Source of the DNA: Bacteroidota bacterium
Lineage (GTDB): Bacteria > Bacteroidota > Bacteroidia > Cytophagales > Cyclobacteriaceae
DNA length: 64,000 bases
Assembly (NCBI GenBank): GCA_016866235.1
Contig: VGMW01000001.1
Location: forward strand, 799,731 to 863,730
Direction of reading: 5' to 3'
The position numbers and the translations under genes are program-made. This document shows, piece by piece, positions 19,933-28,820 of this stretch (positions within the stretch are counted from its first letter, which is position 1; each line of letters begins with the position of its first letter). Below the pieces are notes generated by a model. The model did no database searches and was not told the origin of the DNA. It saw only the letters and a program-made list of their open reading frames with translations.

Positions 19933-20839
19933 ACGGGAGATACGACTTTGGACAAGTTTATTTTTATTGACTGCACTCTCAGTTGCGATCGGACTATTTT
20001 CATCCATGGACCAAAAAATCGCCATTGATCCATTCTGGCGTTTTGGAAATGATCCGGTTAACAGAATCCTGATCAGCAAGGGATCAGAAAAGGCTGATTT
20101 AACCTTTCAATCAGGAACCTGGCAGGTAGGGGATAGCCTCCGTGCAAATTCGGATCGTATTTCAGTTTTCCTGGCAGCCTTGGCCCGCGCTCAGGGACGA
20201 CGATATGCTTCACCTGAACAAAATGATTCATTGGTGCGCCTCGTGGTTAAAGAGGGTGTAAGGGTTGAAATTTTTTCAGGCGATAAGCGGTTGACTGAAT
20301 TTTTGGCATTTGGAAATCCGGAAAAACAGGAGACCTGGTTTATGAAGGCTAAAGGTGTTCCTGTGCAGGTCGCCATTCCAGGCTACCGAACCTATTTATT
20401 CTCCGCGTTTGATGTAGATCCAAATCGGTGGCGGGACTTAAGGGTATTTGATTTTAATTGGAGAAATTTTTCTGGCTTTAAAGTTGAATTCCCAAAAGAT
20501 GAATCGTCCAGTTTTTCAATTGAACCTGCTGATGGATGGTTTGGAATTCCGGGCATAGCGCCTGTCGATACGGCGAGAATAAATGATTACCTCGATGCTG
20601 TTTCATTGTTGAAGGCCGATGAATACAGGACTTCGCAAGGCCCTCTTTTGGATTCACTTATAAGGGTTGATCCAACAGCCATACTATCCGCCCGGGAAAC
20701 TTCGGGCGCCATCCACCGATTAAGGGTCTTCGACCAGGGTCTGGCCATGTTGGACGACAAGCAGGTTTTGTTTTTCGGACGGTCAAAGAGTGGCCTACTG
20801 CTTACAAGAAAAGGAGCCTTCCGGCTGAAATCAAATTGA
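19925..20839 (+). CDS. DUF4340-like membrane-anchored protein
   Basis: N-terminal TM then DRILISKGSEKADLTFQSG-type repeats; translationally coupled to gldG (8-nt overlap). Confidence 0.65.
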   Translation: MDRREIRLWTSLFLLTALSVAIGLFSSMDQKIAIDPFWRFGNDPVNRILISKGSEKADLTFQSGTWQVGDSLRANSDRISVFLAALARAQGRRYASPEQNDSLVRLVVKEGVRVEIFSGDKRLTEFLAFGNPEKQETWFMKAKGVPVQVAIPGYRTYLFSAFDVDPNRWRDLRVFDFNWRNFSGFKVEFPKDESSSFSIEPADGWFGIPGIAPVDTARINDYLDAVSLLKADEYRTSQGPLLDSLIRVDPTAILSARETSGAIHRLRVFDQGLAMLDDKQVLFFGRSKSGLLLTRKGAFRLKSN

Positions 20840-20902
20840 TTTAAAGGTCAATTAGGGTCTGTCGGTGACCCAATGCTGGTTTCTGAGGTAAGGTTTTATT
20901 TC

Positions 20903-20910
20903 TAAATTTG
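20903..20910 (+). promoter_or_regulatory. candidate -7 element TAAATTTG for dnaN
   Basis: Matches TAnnTTTG, 27 nt before the chosen dnaN ATG. Confidence 0.4.
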
Positions 20911-20937
20911 GTCGTTAAAACCAAACCACTACAACCG

Positions 20938-22062
20938 ATGAAATTCATCGTTAACTCCAGCTATCTTCTTAAACAACTTTCCGCGATAAATGGTGTGATT
21001 ACCACCAATCCTGTGGTACCCATCCTCGAAAACTTTTTGTTTGAAATCGATAAAAACAGGCTTACGGTTACGGCCTCTGATCTTCAGACATCGATGGTCA
21101 GTGAACTGAATATTGAATCAAAAGAAAAGGGAAACATTGCCGTTCCAGCCCGCATTTTATTAGATACCCTGAAAAATCTTCCCGACCAGCCGGTGACTTT
21201 TTCCATGGATGAATCTACCTATGCCATTGAAATCAGTTCCGACAATGGACGCTACAAGCTTGCAGGAGAAAACGCGACAGACTTTCCGAAAGTGCCGTCG
21301 GTTTCCAACGATTTTAGTGCGGTGATTCCCAGTGATGTGCTGTCCCGTGCGCTCAGCAACACCATTTTTGCGACCAGCAGCGATGAGCTTCGTCCGGCCA
21401 TGACGGGCGTGTACATCAACATAACCGACAAGCACGCAACATTTGTTTCTACCGACGGACATCGATTGGTTCGCTACCGCCGTTCGGATGTTACGACCGA
21501 CTCAGGCAATGCGATCATTGTGCCACGTAAGGCACTTAATTTGTTGAAATCAACCTTGCCAACCGACAATACCGAGGTGAGCATGGATTTCAATTTGTCA
21601 AATGCTTTCTTCCGTTTCGGAAACATCAAGATGATCTGCCGCCTCATTGATGAGCGGTTCCCAGATTATGAAAATGTAATTCCGACCCAGAACCCGATAA
21701 AGATGACCATCAACCGCAGCGAGTTTCTCGCGTCTTTAAAGCGGATCGCTATTTACGCGAACAAGACAACGCATCAGGTGCGGTTGAAAATAACCGGCAG
21801 TTCATTGCAGGTTTCGGCAGAAGACTTGGATTTCAGTAATGAAGCCAACGAGCGCCTCGCCTGCGAACATGAAGGAGGCGATATTGAAATTGGCTTCAGT
21901 GCAAGATTTTTGGTTGAAATCCTTTCCAACCTTGATTGTGAGTCGGTTAAGCTGAATATGTCAGCACCAAATAAAGCTGGCTTGATTGTTCCGGCGGATA
22001 AATCCAAGGATGAGGACATCCTAATGTTGGTGATGCCGGTGATGTTGAATCAGTACGCCTAA
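20938..22062 (+). CDS. dnaN: DNA polymerase III subunit beta (sliding clamp)
   Basis: MKFIVNSSYLLKQLSAINGVITTNPVVPILENFLF ... FSARFLVEIL ... MLVMPVML. Start moved in from the ORF start at 20908. Confidence 0.96.
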   Translation: MKFIVNSSYLLKQLSAINGVITTNPVVPILENFLFEIDKNRLTVTASDLQTSMVSELNIESKEKGNIAVPARILLDTLKNLPDQPVTFSMDESTYAIEISSDNGRYKLAGENATDFPKVPSVSNDFSAVIPSDVLSRALSNTIFATSSDELRPAMTGVYINITDKHATFVSTDGHRLVRYRRSDVTTDSGNAIIVPRKALNLLKSTLPTDNTEVSMDFNLSNAFFRFGNIKMICRLIDERFPDYENVIPTQNPIKMTINRSEFLASLKRIAIYANKTTHQVRLKITGSSLQVSAEDLDFSNEANERLACEHEGGDIEIGFSARFLVEILSNLDCESVKLNMSAPNKAGLIVPADKSKDEDILMLVMPVMLNQYA

Positions 22063-22109
22063 GTAAGGCTTACAAAGATTTTAGGGTTCGATAGGGTAGT
22101 AGGTGCTGG

Positions 22110-22910
22110 TCAGAGCCAACGCTCCATTTCCTTTTTCACTTTTAGTGCTTCAGTGCGGGCTGCTTCGGCAAAATCCTTTCCGGAAGATGCGTAGATAATT
22201 GCCCTGGAGGAGTTTACCAACAGGCCACACTCGGAGGTGATGGCCTCTTTAGAGACCTCTTCCAGGCTTCCACCTTGTGCGCCAACGCCGGGCACCAGAA
22301 AGAAATTTTTAGGAGACAGTTTTCGAATGTGACCTATGCGGTCGGCTCTGGTGGCTCCTACCACAAACATCATTTGGTCTGGGCTGGCCCACTGTTGGGA
22401 TTTGGTAACCACTTCCTCGTAAAGATTTTTCTTACCGTCGGAAAACAATTGAAAGTCGGACGACCCTGGGTTGCTGGTGTGGGCAAGAAGAATAATCCAT
22501 TTTCCCTTGGTGTTGAGAAAGGGTTTCACGGAATCTTCTCCCATGTAAGGTGCCACCGTTAACGCATCGTAAGCCATTTGATTAAAAAACGCTTCAGCAT
22601 AGCGTTCGGCAGTATTTCCGATATCACCTCTTTTGGCGTCAGCGATTCGAAGGTGTTTATCGCCGATGTAGTCGGCTGTCTTTTTTAAAGTTTCCCAACC
22701 TTTGGCGCCGAGGGCTTCATAAAAAGCGGTGTTTGGCTTATAGGCAACACAAAGATCTTTGGTGGCATCTATGATTTGCTTATTGAATTCAAAAACCGGG
22801 TCGGGAGAATCGAGCAGATGGGTAGGGATTTTGGACAAATCAGCATCCAATCCTACGCAGAGGTAGGATTTTTTGCTGAAAATATTGTCAATAAGCTGAT
22901 CTCTAGTCAT
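22110..22910 (-). CDS. pyrF: orotidine-5'-phosphate decarboxylase
   Basis: CVGLDADLSKIP, KHLRIADAKRGDIGNTAERYA, LVPGVGAQGG motifs. Confidence 0.94.
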   Translation of the reverse strand: MTRDQLIDNIFSKKSYLCVGLDADLSKIPTHLLDSPDPVFEFNKQIIDATKDLCVAYKPNTAFYEALGAKGWETLKKTADYIGDKHLRIADAKRGDIGNTAERYAEAFFNQMAYDALTVAPYMGEDSVKPFLNTKGKWIILLAHTSNPGSSDFQLFSDGKKNLYEEVVTKSQQWASPDQMMFVVGATRADRIGHIRKLSPKNFFLVPGVGAQGGSLEEVSKEAITSECGLLVNSSRAIIYASSGKDFAEAARTEALKVKKEMERWL

Positions 22911-23133
22911 CAATTGGAGTTGAGTTATAAAGAAAAATATTTTCAGCGATAATTCAATCAAAGAGTTAATTTCTCTTTCCTCAGTCGGTCTGCATTTTTG
23001 AGCCCATCGGAATGATCATCCGCCTAATGATGGTAAGGTGTTTTGTGAACCATTAAGATCCAATACTTGAAAACATCCGCTTCCGTTTTTTGTCCGCTTT
23101 TGTGATTAATTTGCGACCCATTTTAATACCTGT

Positions 23134-24192
23134 ATGGCCAATTACCCTGTTCAAAAGATTACCAAGTCGCGAATTGCTGAAGTTGATTTTTCCAACCTCG
23201 AATTTGGAAAACATATCTCCGACCATATGTTGGTCTGTGTTTTCGAGAACGGGAGCTGGGGACAACCCTCCATTGTTCCTTTTGGTGATCTAAGTCTTTC
23301 ACCGGCTATGCTGTCTCTGCACTACGGACAAGCAATATTTGAAGGCATGAAGGCTTTCCGGATGAACGATGGCCGGATTACCATTTTTCGCCCGGATAAG
23401 CATTATCTGCGCTTAAATCGTTCACTCGATCGGATGTGTATGCCGACCCTGCCAAAAGAAATTTTCCTGGAAGGACTTTCTCAATTGATTCGATTGGATG
23501 AACAGTGGTTGCCGGGTACCCATGGATCGTCACTTTACTTAAGGCCTTTTTCATTTGCTTCTGAATCGAGGTTGGGTGTAAAAATTTCAGATAAATACCA
23601 TTTTATCATTCTGACCAGTCCGGCGGGATCTTATCAGCCCAAACCTTACCGTCTCAAGGTTGAAAAGCATTACGCCCGCACTGTAGAAGGCGGTACTGGT
23701 TTTGCCAAATGTGCAGGTAATTATGGTGGCGCCTATTATCCTACCCGCATGGCCGTTCGCGAGGGCTATGATCAGGTTCTTTGGACCGATGGAAAAGAAC
23801 ACCAATACATCGACGAAGTAGGCATGATGAATGTGATGTTTATGATCGATGGCGTATTGCATACCCCTCAACTTAATACTGCGATTCTGGAAGGCATCAC
23901 CCGTGATTCCATTCTTACGATCGCTCGCGATATGGGACTGAAGGTTGAAGAGCGCCGGATTAAAGTTTCAGAGATTGAGCAGGCCTTTAAGGAAAACCGA
24001 ATTACTGAGGCCTTTGGCGTTGGTACAGCAGCTGTGGTCGCCCCCATCGCTGCCATCAACATTGAAGGAACGGATTATACAGTTCAGGCGCCTGATTCGA
24101 ATTCATTTCAGCTTAAGGCCAAACAATTGCTCCACGATATGCGGATGGGGGTTTCTCACGATAAGTATGGTTGGAATTATATTGTGGGGTAA
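23134..24192 (+). CDS. ilvE: branched-chain-amino-acid aminotransferase
   Basis: LHYGQAIFEGMKAFR, LYLRPFSFAS, GTGFAKCAGNYGGAYYP, EAFGVGTAAVVAPI. Confidence 0.95.
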   Translation: MANYPVQKITKSRIAEVDFSNLEFGKHISDHMLVCVFENGSWGQPSIVPFGDLSLSPAMLSLHYGQAIFEGMKAFRMNDGRITIFRPDKHYLRLNRSLDRMCMPTLPKEIFLEGLSQLIRLDEQWLPGTHGSSLYLRPFSFASESRLGVKISDKYHFIILTSPAGSYQPKPYRLKVEKHYARTVEGGTGFAKCAGNYGGAYYPTRMAVREGYDQVLWTDGKEHQYIDEVGMMNVMFMIDGVLHTPQLNTAILEGITRDSILTIARDMGLKVEERRIKVSEIEQAFKENRITEAFGVGTAAVVAPIAAINIEGTDYTVQAPDSNSFQLKAKQLLHDMRMGVSHDKYGWNYIVG

Positions 24193-24759
24193 AGGAGAGC
24201 GCGAGAGCGAGATGGCAGTGATCGGCTATCAATTAAATTTCTAACACTCTTTTCTCGCTTTCGCTCTTGCTCTGTTTTTTTTCTCTTTTCTCGCGCTCGC
24301 TCTCGAGCTAAATCAGATCGAGAATCAGATCGAGATGGGAGTGATCGGCTATCAATTAAATTTCTAACACTCTTTTCTCGCGCTCGCTCTGTTTTTTTCT
24401 CTTTTCTTGCGCTCGCTCTCGAGCTAAGCCAGATCGAGAATCAGATCGAGATGGTAGTGATCGACTATCAATTAAATTTATAACACTCTTTTCTTGCGCT
24501 CGCTCTCGAGCTAAGCCAGATCGAGAATCAGATCGAGATGGCAGTGATCGGCTATCAATTAAATTTCTAACACTCTTTTCTCGCTTTCGCTCTCGCTCTG
24601 TTTTTTTTCTCTTTTCTTGCGCTCGCTCTCGAGCTAAGCCAGATCGAGAATCAGATCGAGATGGGAGTGATCGGCTATCAATTAAATTTTTAACACTTTT
24701 TTCTCGCTCTCGCTCTCGCTCTGTTTTTTTTCTCTTTTCTCGCGCTCGCTCTCGAGCTC
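24193..24759. repeat. five imperfect direct repeats (~87-123 bp) in a convergent intergenic gap
   Basis: Anchor gatgg[c/g/t]agtgatcg[g/a]ctatcaattaaatt begins at ~24211, 24334, 24450, 24537 and 24660. Each is followed by a CTCG/TCTC pyrimidine tract and usually gagctaagccagatcgagaatcagatcga. Confidence 0.95.
24194..24282 (+). terminator. candidate intrinsic terminator of ilvE formed by the first repeat unit
   Basis: GGAGAGCGCGAGAGCGAGA right after the stop is largely complementary to TCTCGCTTTCGCTCTTGCTCT, followed by eight T residues at 24275-24282. Confidence 0.5.
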
Positions 24760-24764
24760 ATTCT

Positions 24765-27700
24765 CTACTTAATCAACCTACTCTCCAACCACGCTTTATC
24801 CTTTCTCACCCGCAGAATATATCCTCCCTTGCTAAGCATCGAAACATCAATAGGTGCATCTGAAAAATGTGTTCTCGAAAGAACCTTTTCACCAGTCATT
24901 TTAAATATCTCCAACGCTACGCTTCCACCACACCACGCTGTTGGCAACCTTAAGGTCACCCATTCGGTAGCGGGGTTTGGATAAAGTGTCAGGTGGTCCG
25001 GACTATCCTTCATGAGTGCCGTGACAATCACCGGAAATACATCCGAAAATGTTTTACAAGTACCTACCGAGTAAGCAACCTGATAATTGCCTTCAAGGGT
25101 TGGACTAAATTCCTGTTTATTTTCTCCGGTGAGGGGATTGCTGTTGCGGTACCATTCGATGGAGCTGGCGTAATCCGATTTCAGCACCACATTCGTTCCC
25201 TCCAATCCAGTTGCAGTGATCACCGGTTTTTTCGGGTTGATGCAAAATGTTTGCGACACCGAAGCAGCTTCTTTGAAAATTTCACTTCCACCCTGATTGG
25301 CTTGGATGGTGACCTGGCCGGGCTTCAAAATCGTCACCTTATTTCCACTAATACTAATCTTGTCACCATCAACTGTTGAGTAGGTCAATGACAATCCGGA
25401 AGTTGATTTTCCATTCAGATCAAAAGATCCAACCGTTTCATCCCGGCTTCCGGGATTGCCAAAACTGATCGTCTGCTGATAACGGTCTGTCGCCGCTGTC
25501 CATATGCCTCGGCCGTGGGTTGCAATGACAATTAGATTTTCACGCTCCTTAAGCTCCCAAACCGATACCGCCGGAAAATCTTCTCTTAGATTCCAGGTTA
25601 AACCTTCGTCGGTGGATTCAACAATTCCGATCTCCGTTCCAGCCCACAAAAGTTTTGGATTCTTTGAATGCACCAATAGGGTATAAGTTGCGACATCTGG
25701 AAAACCGCGGTTACCGGCCGGATTGGATTCAAAGCCTGAAATATCCTCCCACGATGCACCCTTATTTTTTGTCCTCAATATTTTTGGTCTACCGGAAAAT
25801 GAAAACAACGCATAAGCAGTGCCAGGTTCGGTTGGATGACTGGCCAATCTGCTGATGTTACCCATTACAACCTTATCGTAATTGTTTACTGCATTGAATG
25901 TCACGCCCAAATCCTCTGAAATAAACAGATTCCTTAGGGTTCCCGTTGTGCTCATCCCTGTCCCGGCCCAAACAATATTTTCATTGGCTCTGGAAACCTC
26001 AACATCCATCAAACTTCCACTGCCAAACCGCTCCGCAATGGGTGATAAGGTCCAGGTCTGACCAAAATTTTCAGACCTGAAAACACCAGCGGAGGAAAGC
26101 GTATAAATTCGGTCCGGCAGTTTATCTGAATTGGCAAGCTTCGAAACAAATGGGTGGGTCCCTGAAAGTCCACTGGTTGCATCGGTCCAGGAATTGCCAC
26201 CATCAACCGATCGCACAAACCGATTGCCTTGTGATCCACCAATCAACTTTTTACCATCTGTCTGATGCCAGATAACTTCAAATCCATCACCACCGATTTC
26301 AAAATCATAATTGGTCCCAGATGAACTGACTACACCGTCTGGTGTTTTCCAGGTGCCGTTGTCCTGGGTGCCGCCAAAAAATTCTTCAAAACCCGGCCGC
26401 TTATCGGCGCCATAAAACTGCGTGGTGCGAAAGCCGGTGCCTCGCATTGACCAGTCTCCTTCGTTCACTCCGGGTGTAGCAGATAGGTTTGATAGGAAAA
26501 TACCGCCATCATTGGCGGCCAACAGCCGGAAGGTCGATGCAGTGCCCGCAATGGGTACCAGATTATGTTGGTCAGGATGCATGTCGCGGCCAAATACGCT
26601 GAATTTATTCAGACCCCCGTAATTCGAATAAGCATCGGAAACCACTGCGGTGGTGGCGTTTAACACACTAACGTCCCTTGATAAAAATTTCAACTTTGAT
26701 TCAACCACACTTCCGGGCCAGCTTTTGTTTGCAGCCAATACCGGCCAGAAAAAAAGCATTTCCCTGAATTTGTGTCCGCCAGCCACCGCCATCTGCGCAT
26801 CCGGACTCGTCGCATTGTAATCAACATCAGAGATGTAAACATATTCCCTGGCTTGAACTGTAGATTCACCGGTGGTGTTCTCAGGCAAAAGATTAAAAAG
26901 TCCATTGCGGTCCTGATCACGGAAAGAAACCATCAACTGTTTGTTGCGCGTGATATCCCAAACTTCAAAAGGAATTTGAACATAGTCGGCATAAGAATAA
27001 TTGGCATCCGCAACGCCTGATGTAGCACCAACCGGTGTCAAAAATCTGTGGGCCTTTTGGCTTTTGGTCGCGCCAAACCTTACTTCAATCGAATTAAAAC
27101 CTGCAAAACTTGAAACGGTATAATTTCCGTTCGTGGCGCCGGTAAAATTGACAAGGCTTAAGAACTGATCGGTATTATCTTGCTCCAAACTGCGCACCGG
27201 TCTTTTGGTTGAACCAGAAGTGGTCTGGATTCTGAAAAAATTAACCCCGCCAACATAAACGGTGTTCTGATTTAATGGATCGCACGTAACGACATTGTCG
27301 TACCAACCCTGGTCGCTCAAGAAATTAAACAATTCACCATTGTAGGTAACACCAATAATTTTCCAGGTCTGCGCACCATCTTCTGATCGATATAAAACCG
27401 AGCCTGATTCCGTGAGGCTGGACTGCGCTGCAGCATAGACCACATTTCCGTTCAAAGGCGAGACATCAATCTCCACTCTTCCGCTGGCCACCAGATCTGT
27501 ATTCGACGGACCCCAGTTGATGCCACCGTCCACCGACTTGATCACCCCAAATCCATACTGGGCTGCATACTGTATTTGAAAATTATCTGCAACAGCGTTC
27601 AGATCCTGTACATTTTTTCGGTCTGAAACCAATGTCCAACTGCTGCCGCCATTGGTGGTGCGGTAAATGCCTTTGGTGGTTGCGGCCACCACAACATTGG

Positions 27701-28352
27701 CATCGGTCGGCGAAACAATCATTCGGTTCACATCGCCAATATCAGCAGAGGAAGAAAGCCAGGCCCAGCTTTTCCCTCTGTTCGATGATTTAAAAATCCC
27801 GTTTCCGGAAACACCATCAAGGTTTCCAAAACCTTCTCCCGTCCCTGCATAAATAATTTCTCTGTTGGATGCCGCCATCACCAATACCGACATCGCCAGG
27901 TTGGGTAGTCCTTCGGTAAGATGGGTCCACGTCTGTCCACCATCGGTTGTCTTCCATGCACCACCGCTCACTGATCCTGCATACCAGGTGTTTTTGCTTG
28001 CATCGTCGGGATCAACAATCAGACCTCTTGTGCGCCCAGGCACATTGTTTGGTCCTCGTTCCTTCCACTCTAATACAACTGAAGCATCGGTTCTCATGGC
28101 CTGATTCCTTAGCCTGGCCTTTTGATATTCCTTCATCAGATAAGCCGGATGGTACATTGGTCTGAAGGCATCATCCGGCGTCCGCATTTCACGGTGCATT
28201 CGGAAAAATTCGGCCGGTCCATCGAATTTTTGTTTACCCTGACGACCAGCATCGGTTGGAATTGAATGGCTGGTCCATTCGTTTCCTTGGATGACCATCA
28301 GGCAAGAAACGGAAACCGCCAGAACACCAATTCCAATAAATATTTTTCTCAT
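24765..28352 (-). CDS. T9SS-secreted beta-propeller protein (VPS10/sortilin, BNR/Asp-box repeats) with T9SS type A sorting domain
   Basis: Repeats such as VSGGAWKTTDGGQTW, NGIFKSSNRGKSW, GIYRTTNGGSSW, GIVESTDEGLTW; C-terminal LTLYPNPATEWVTLRLP...GGYILRVRKDKAWLESRLIK. Start MRKIFIGIG chosen. Confidence 0.9.
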   Translation of the reverse strand: MRKIFIGIGVLAVSVSCLMVIQGNEWTSHSIPTDAGRQGKQKFDGPAEFFRMHREMRTPDDAFRPMYHPAYLMKEYQKARLRNQAMRTDASVVLEWKERGPNNVPGRTRGLIVDPDDASKNTWYAGSVSGGAWKTTDGGQTWTHLTEGLPNLAMSVLVMAASNREIIYAGTGEGFGNLDGVSGNGIFKSSNRGKSWAWLSSSADIGDVNRMIVSPTDANVVVAATTKGIYRTTNGGSSWTLVSDRKNVQDLNAVADNFQIQYAAQYGFGVIKSVDGGINWGPSNTDLVASGRVEIDVSPLNGNVVYAAAQSSLTESGSVLYRSEDGAQTWKIIGVTYNGELFNFLSDQGWYDNVVTCDPLNQNTVYVGGVNFFRIQTTSGSTKRPVRSLEQDNTDQFLSLVNFTGATNGNYTVSSFAGFNSIEVRFGATKSQKAHRFLTPVGATSGVADANYSYADYVQIPFEVWDITRNKQLMVSFRDQDRNGLFNLLPENTTGESTVQAREYVYISDVDYNATSPDAQMAVAGGHKFREMLFFWPVLAANKSWPGSVVESKLKFLSRDVSVLNATTAVVSDAYSNYGGLNKFSVFGRDMHPDQHNLVPIAGTASTFRLLAANDGGIFLSNLSATPGVNEGDWSMRGTGFRTTQFYGADKRPGFEEFFGGTQDNGTWKTPDGVVSSSGTNYDFEIGGDGFEVIWHQTDGKKLIGGSQGNRFVRSVDGGNSWTDATSGLSGTHPFVSKLANSDKLPDRIYTLSSAGVFRSENFGQTWTLSPIAERFGSGSLMDVEVSRANENIVWAGTGMSTTGTLRNLFISEDLGVTFNAVNNYDKVVMGNISRLASHPTEPGTAYALFSFSGRPKILRTKNKGASWEDISGFESNPAGNRGFPDVATYTLLVHSKNPKLLWAGTEIGIVESTDEGLTWNLREDFPAVSVWELKERENLIVIATHGRGIWTAATDRYQQTISFGNPGSRDETVGSFDLNGKSTSGLSLTYSTVDGDKISISGNKVTILKPGQVTIQANQGGSEIFKEAASVSQTFCINPKKPVITATGLEGTNVVLKSDYASSIEWYRNSNPLTGENKQEFSPTLEGNYQVAYSVGTCKTFSDVFPVIVTALMKDSPDHLTLYPNPATEWVTLRLPTAWCGGSVALEIFKMTGEKVLSRTHFSDAPIDVSMLSKGGYILRVRKDKAWLESRLIK

Positions 28353-28726
28353 GGATTCTCCGGTCTTTTGAATGAAATGGTTTTGATGAAGTCTGCCTCC
28401 CGCTGATCTGCCCGCATCACTCCAGGCATATCCTGGTACTCGAGCGTGGCCACGCCTGACCACCGTGCAAACCCTGGCCGATATACTCGCTCTTCAATAA
28501 GTTTCATGCCCTTCTTTTCATGAACACAAAAAGTTGCCTTTCCCCCTGCATCCGTTGGTGAAATTTTTCCAAGAAAAAGTACAAGGGTGCCTCCTGGGTC
28601 GACTGTTGGGGTTTGATCCTGATGGATTAAATCATGCTGACGGTTAACTGTCCTTTGTGGTGACTTGCAGGATGCGCCACAAACCATGAGCACCAAAATA
28701 AACAAGGACGTAATTTTTGACATCAT
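28349..28726 (-). CDS. small lipoprotein of unknown function
   Basis: MMSKITSLFILVLMVCGASCKSP lipobox (GASC). Stop overlaps the start of the T9SS propeller gene (ATGA). Confidence 0.65.
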   Translation of the reverse strand: MMSKITSLFILVLMVCGASCKSPQRTVNRQHDLIHQDQTPTVDPGGTLVLFLGKISPTDAGGKATFCVHEKKGMKLIEERVYRPGFARWSGVATLEYQDMPGVMRADQREADFIKTISFKRPENP

Positions 28727-28820
28727 GCGCACTACGGGAAAATGTGGATTTAGCGATACGCAATATGTAAAATTTACCTTAAGGCTTGTTTGCCCCAGGC
28801 ATATCAAATAGGTTAGGGCT

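Noticed and set aside
24193-24759. Possible small coding or ncRNA genes in the 24-kb repeat array
   Set aside because: No ORF with start/RBS beyond noise and no recognisable RNA family; evidence supports only repeats/terminator structure.
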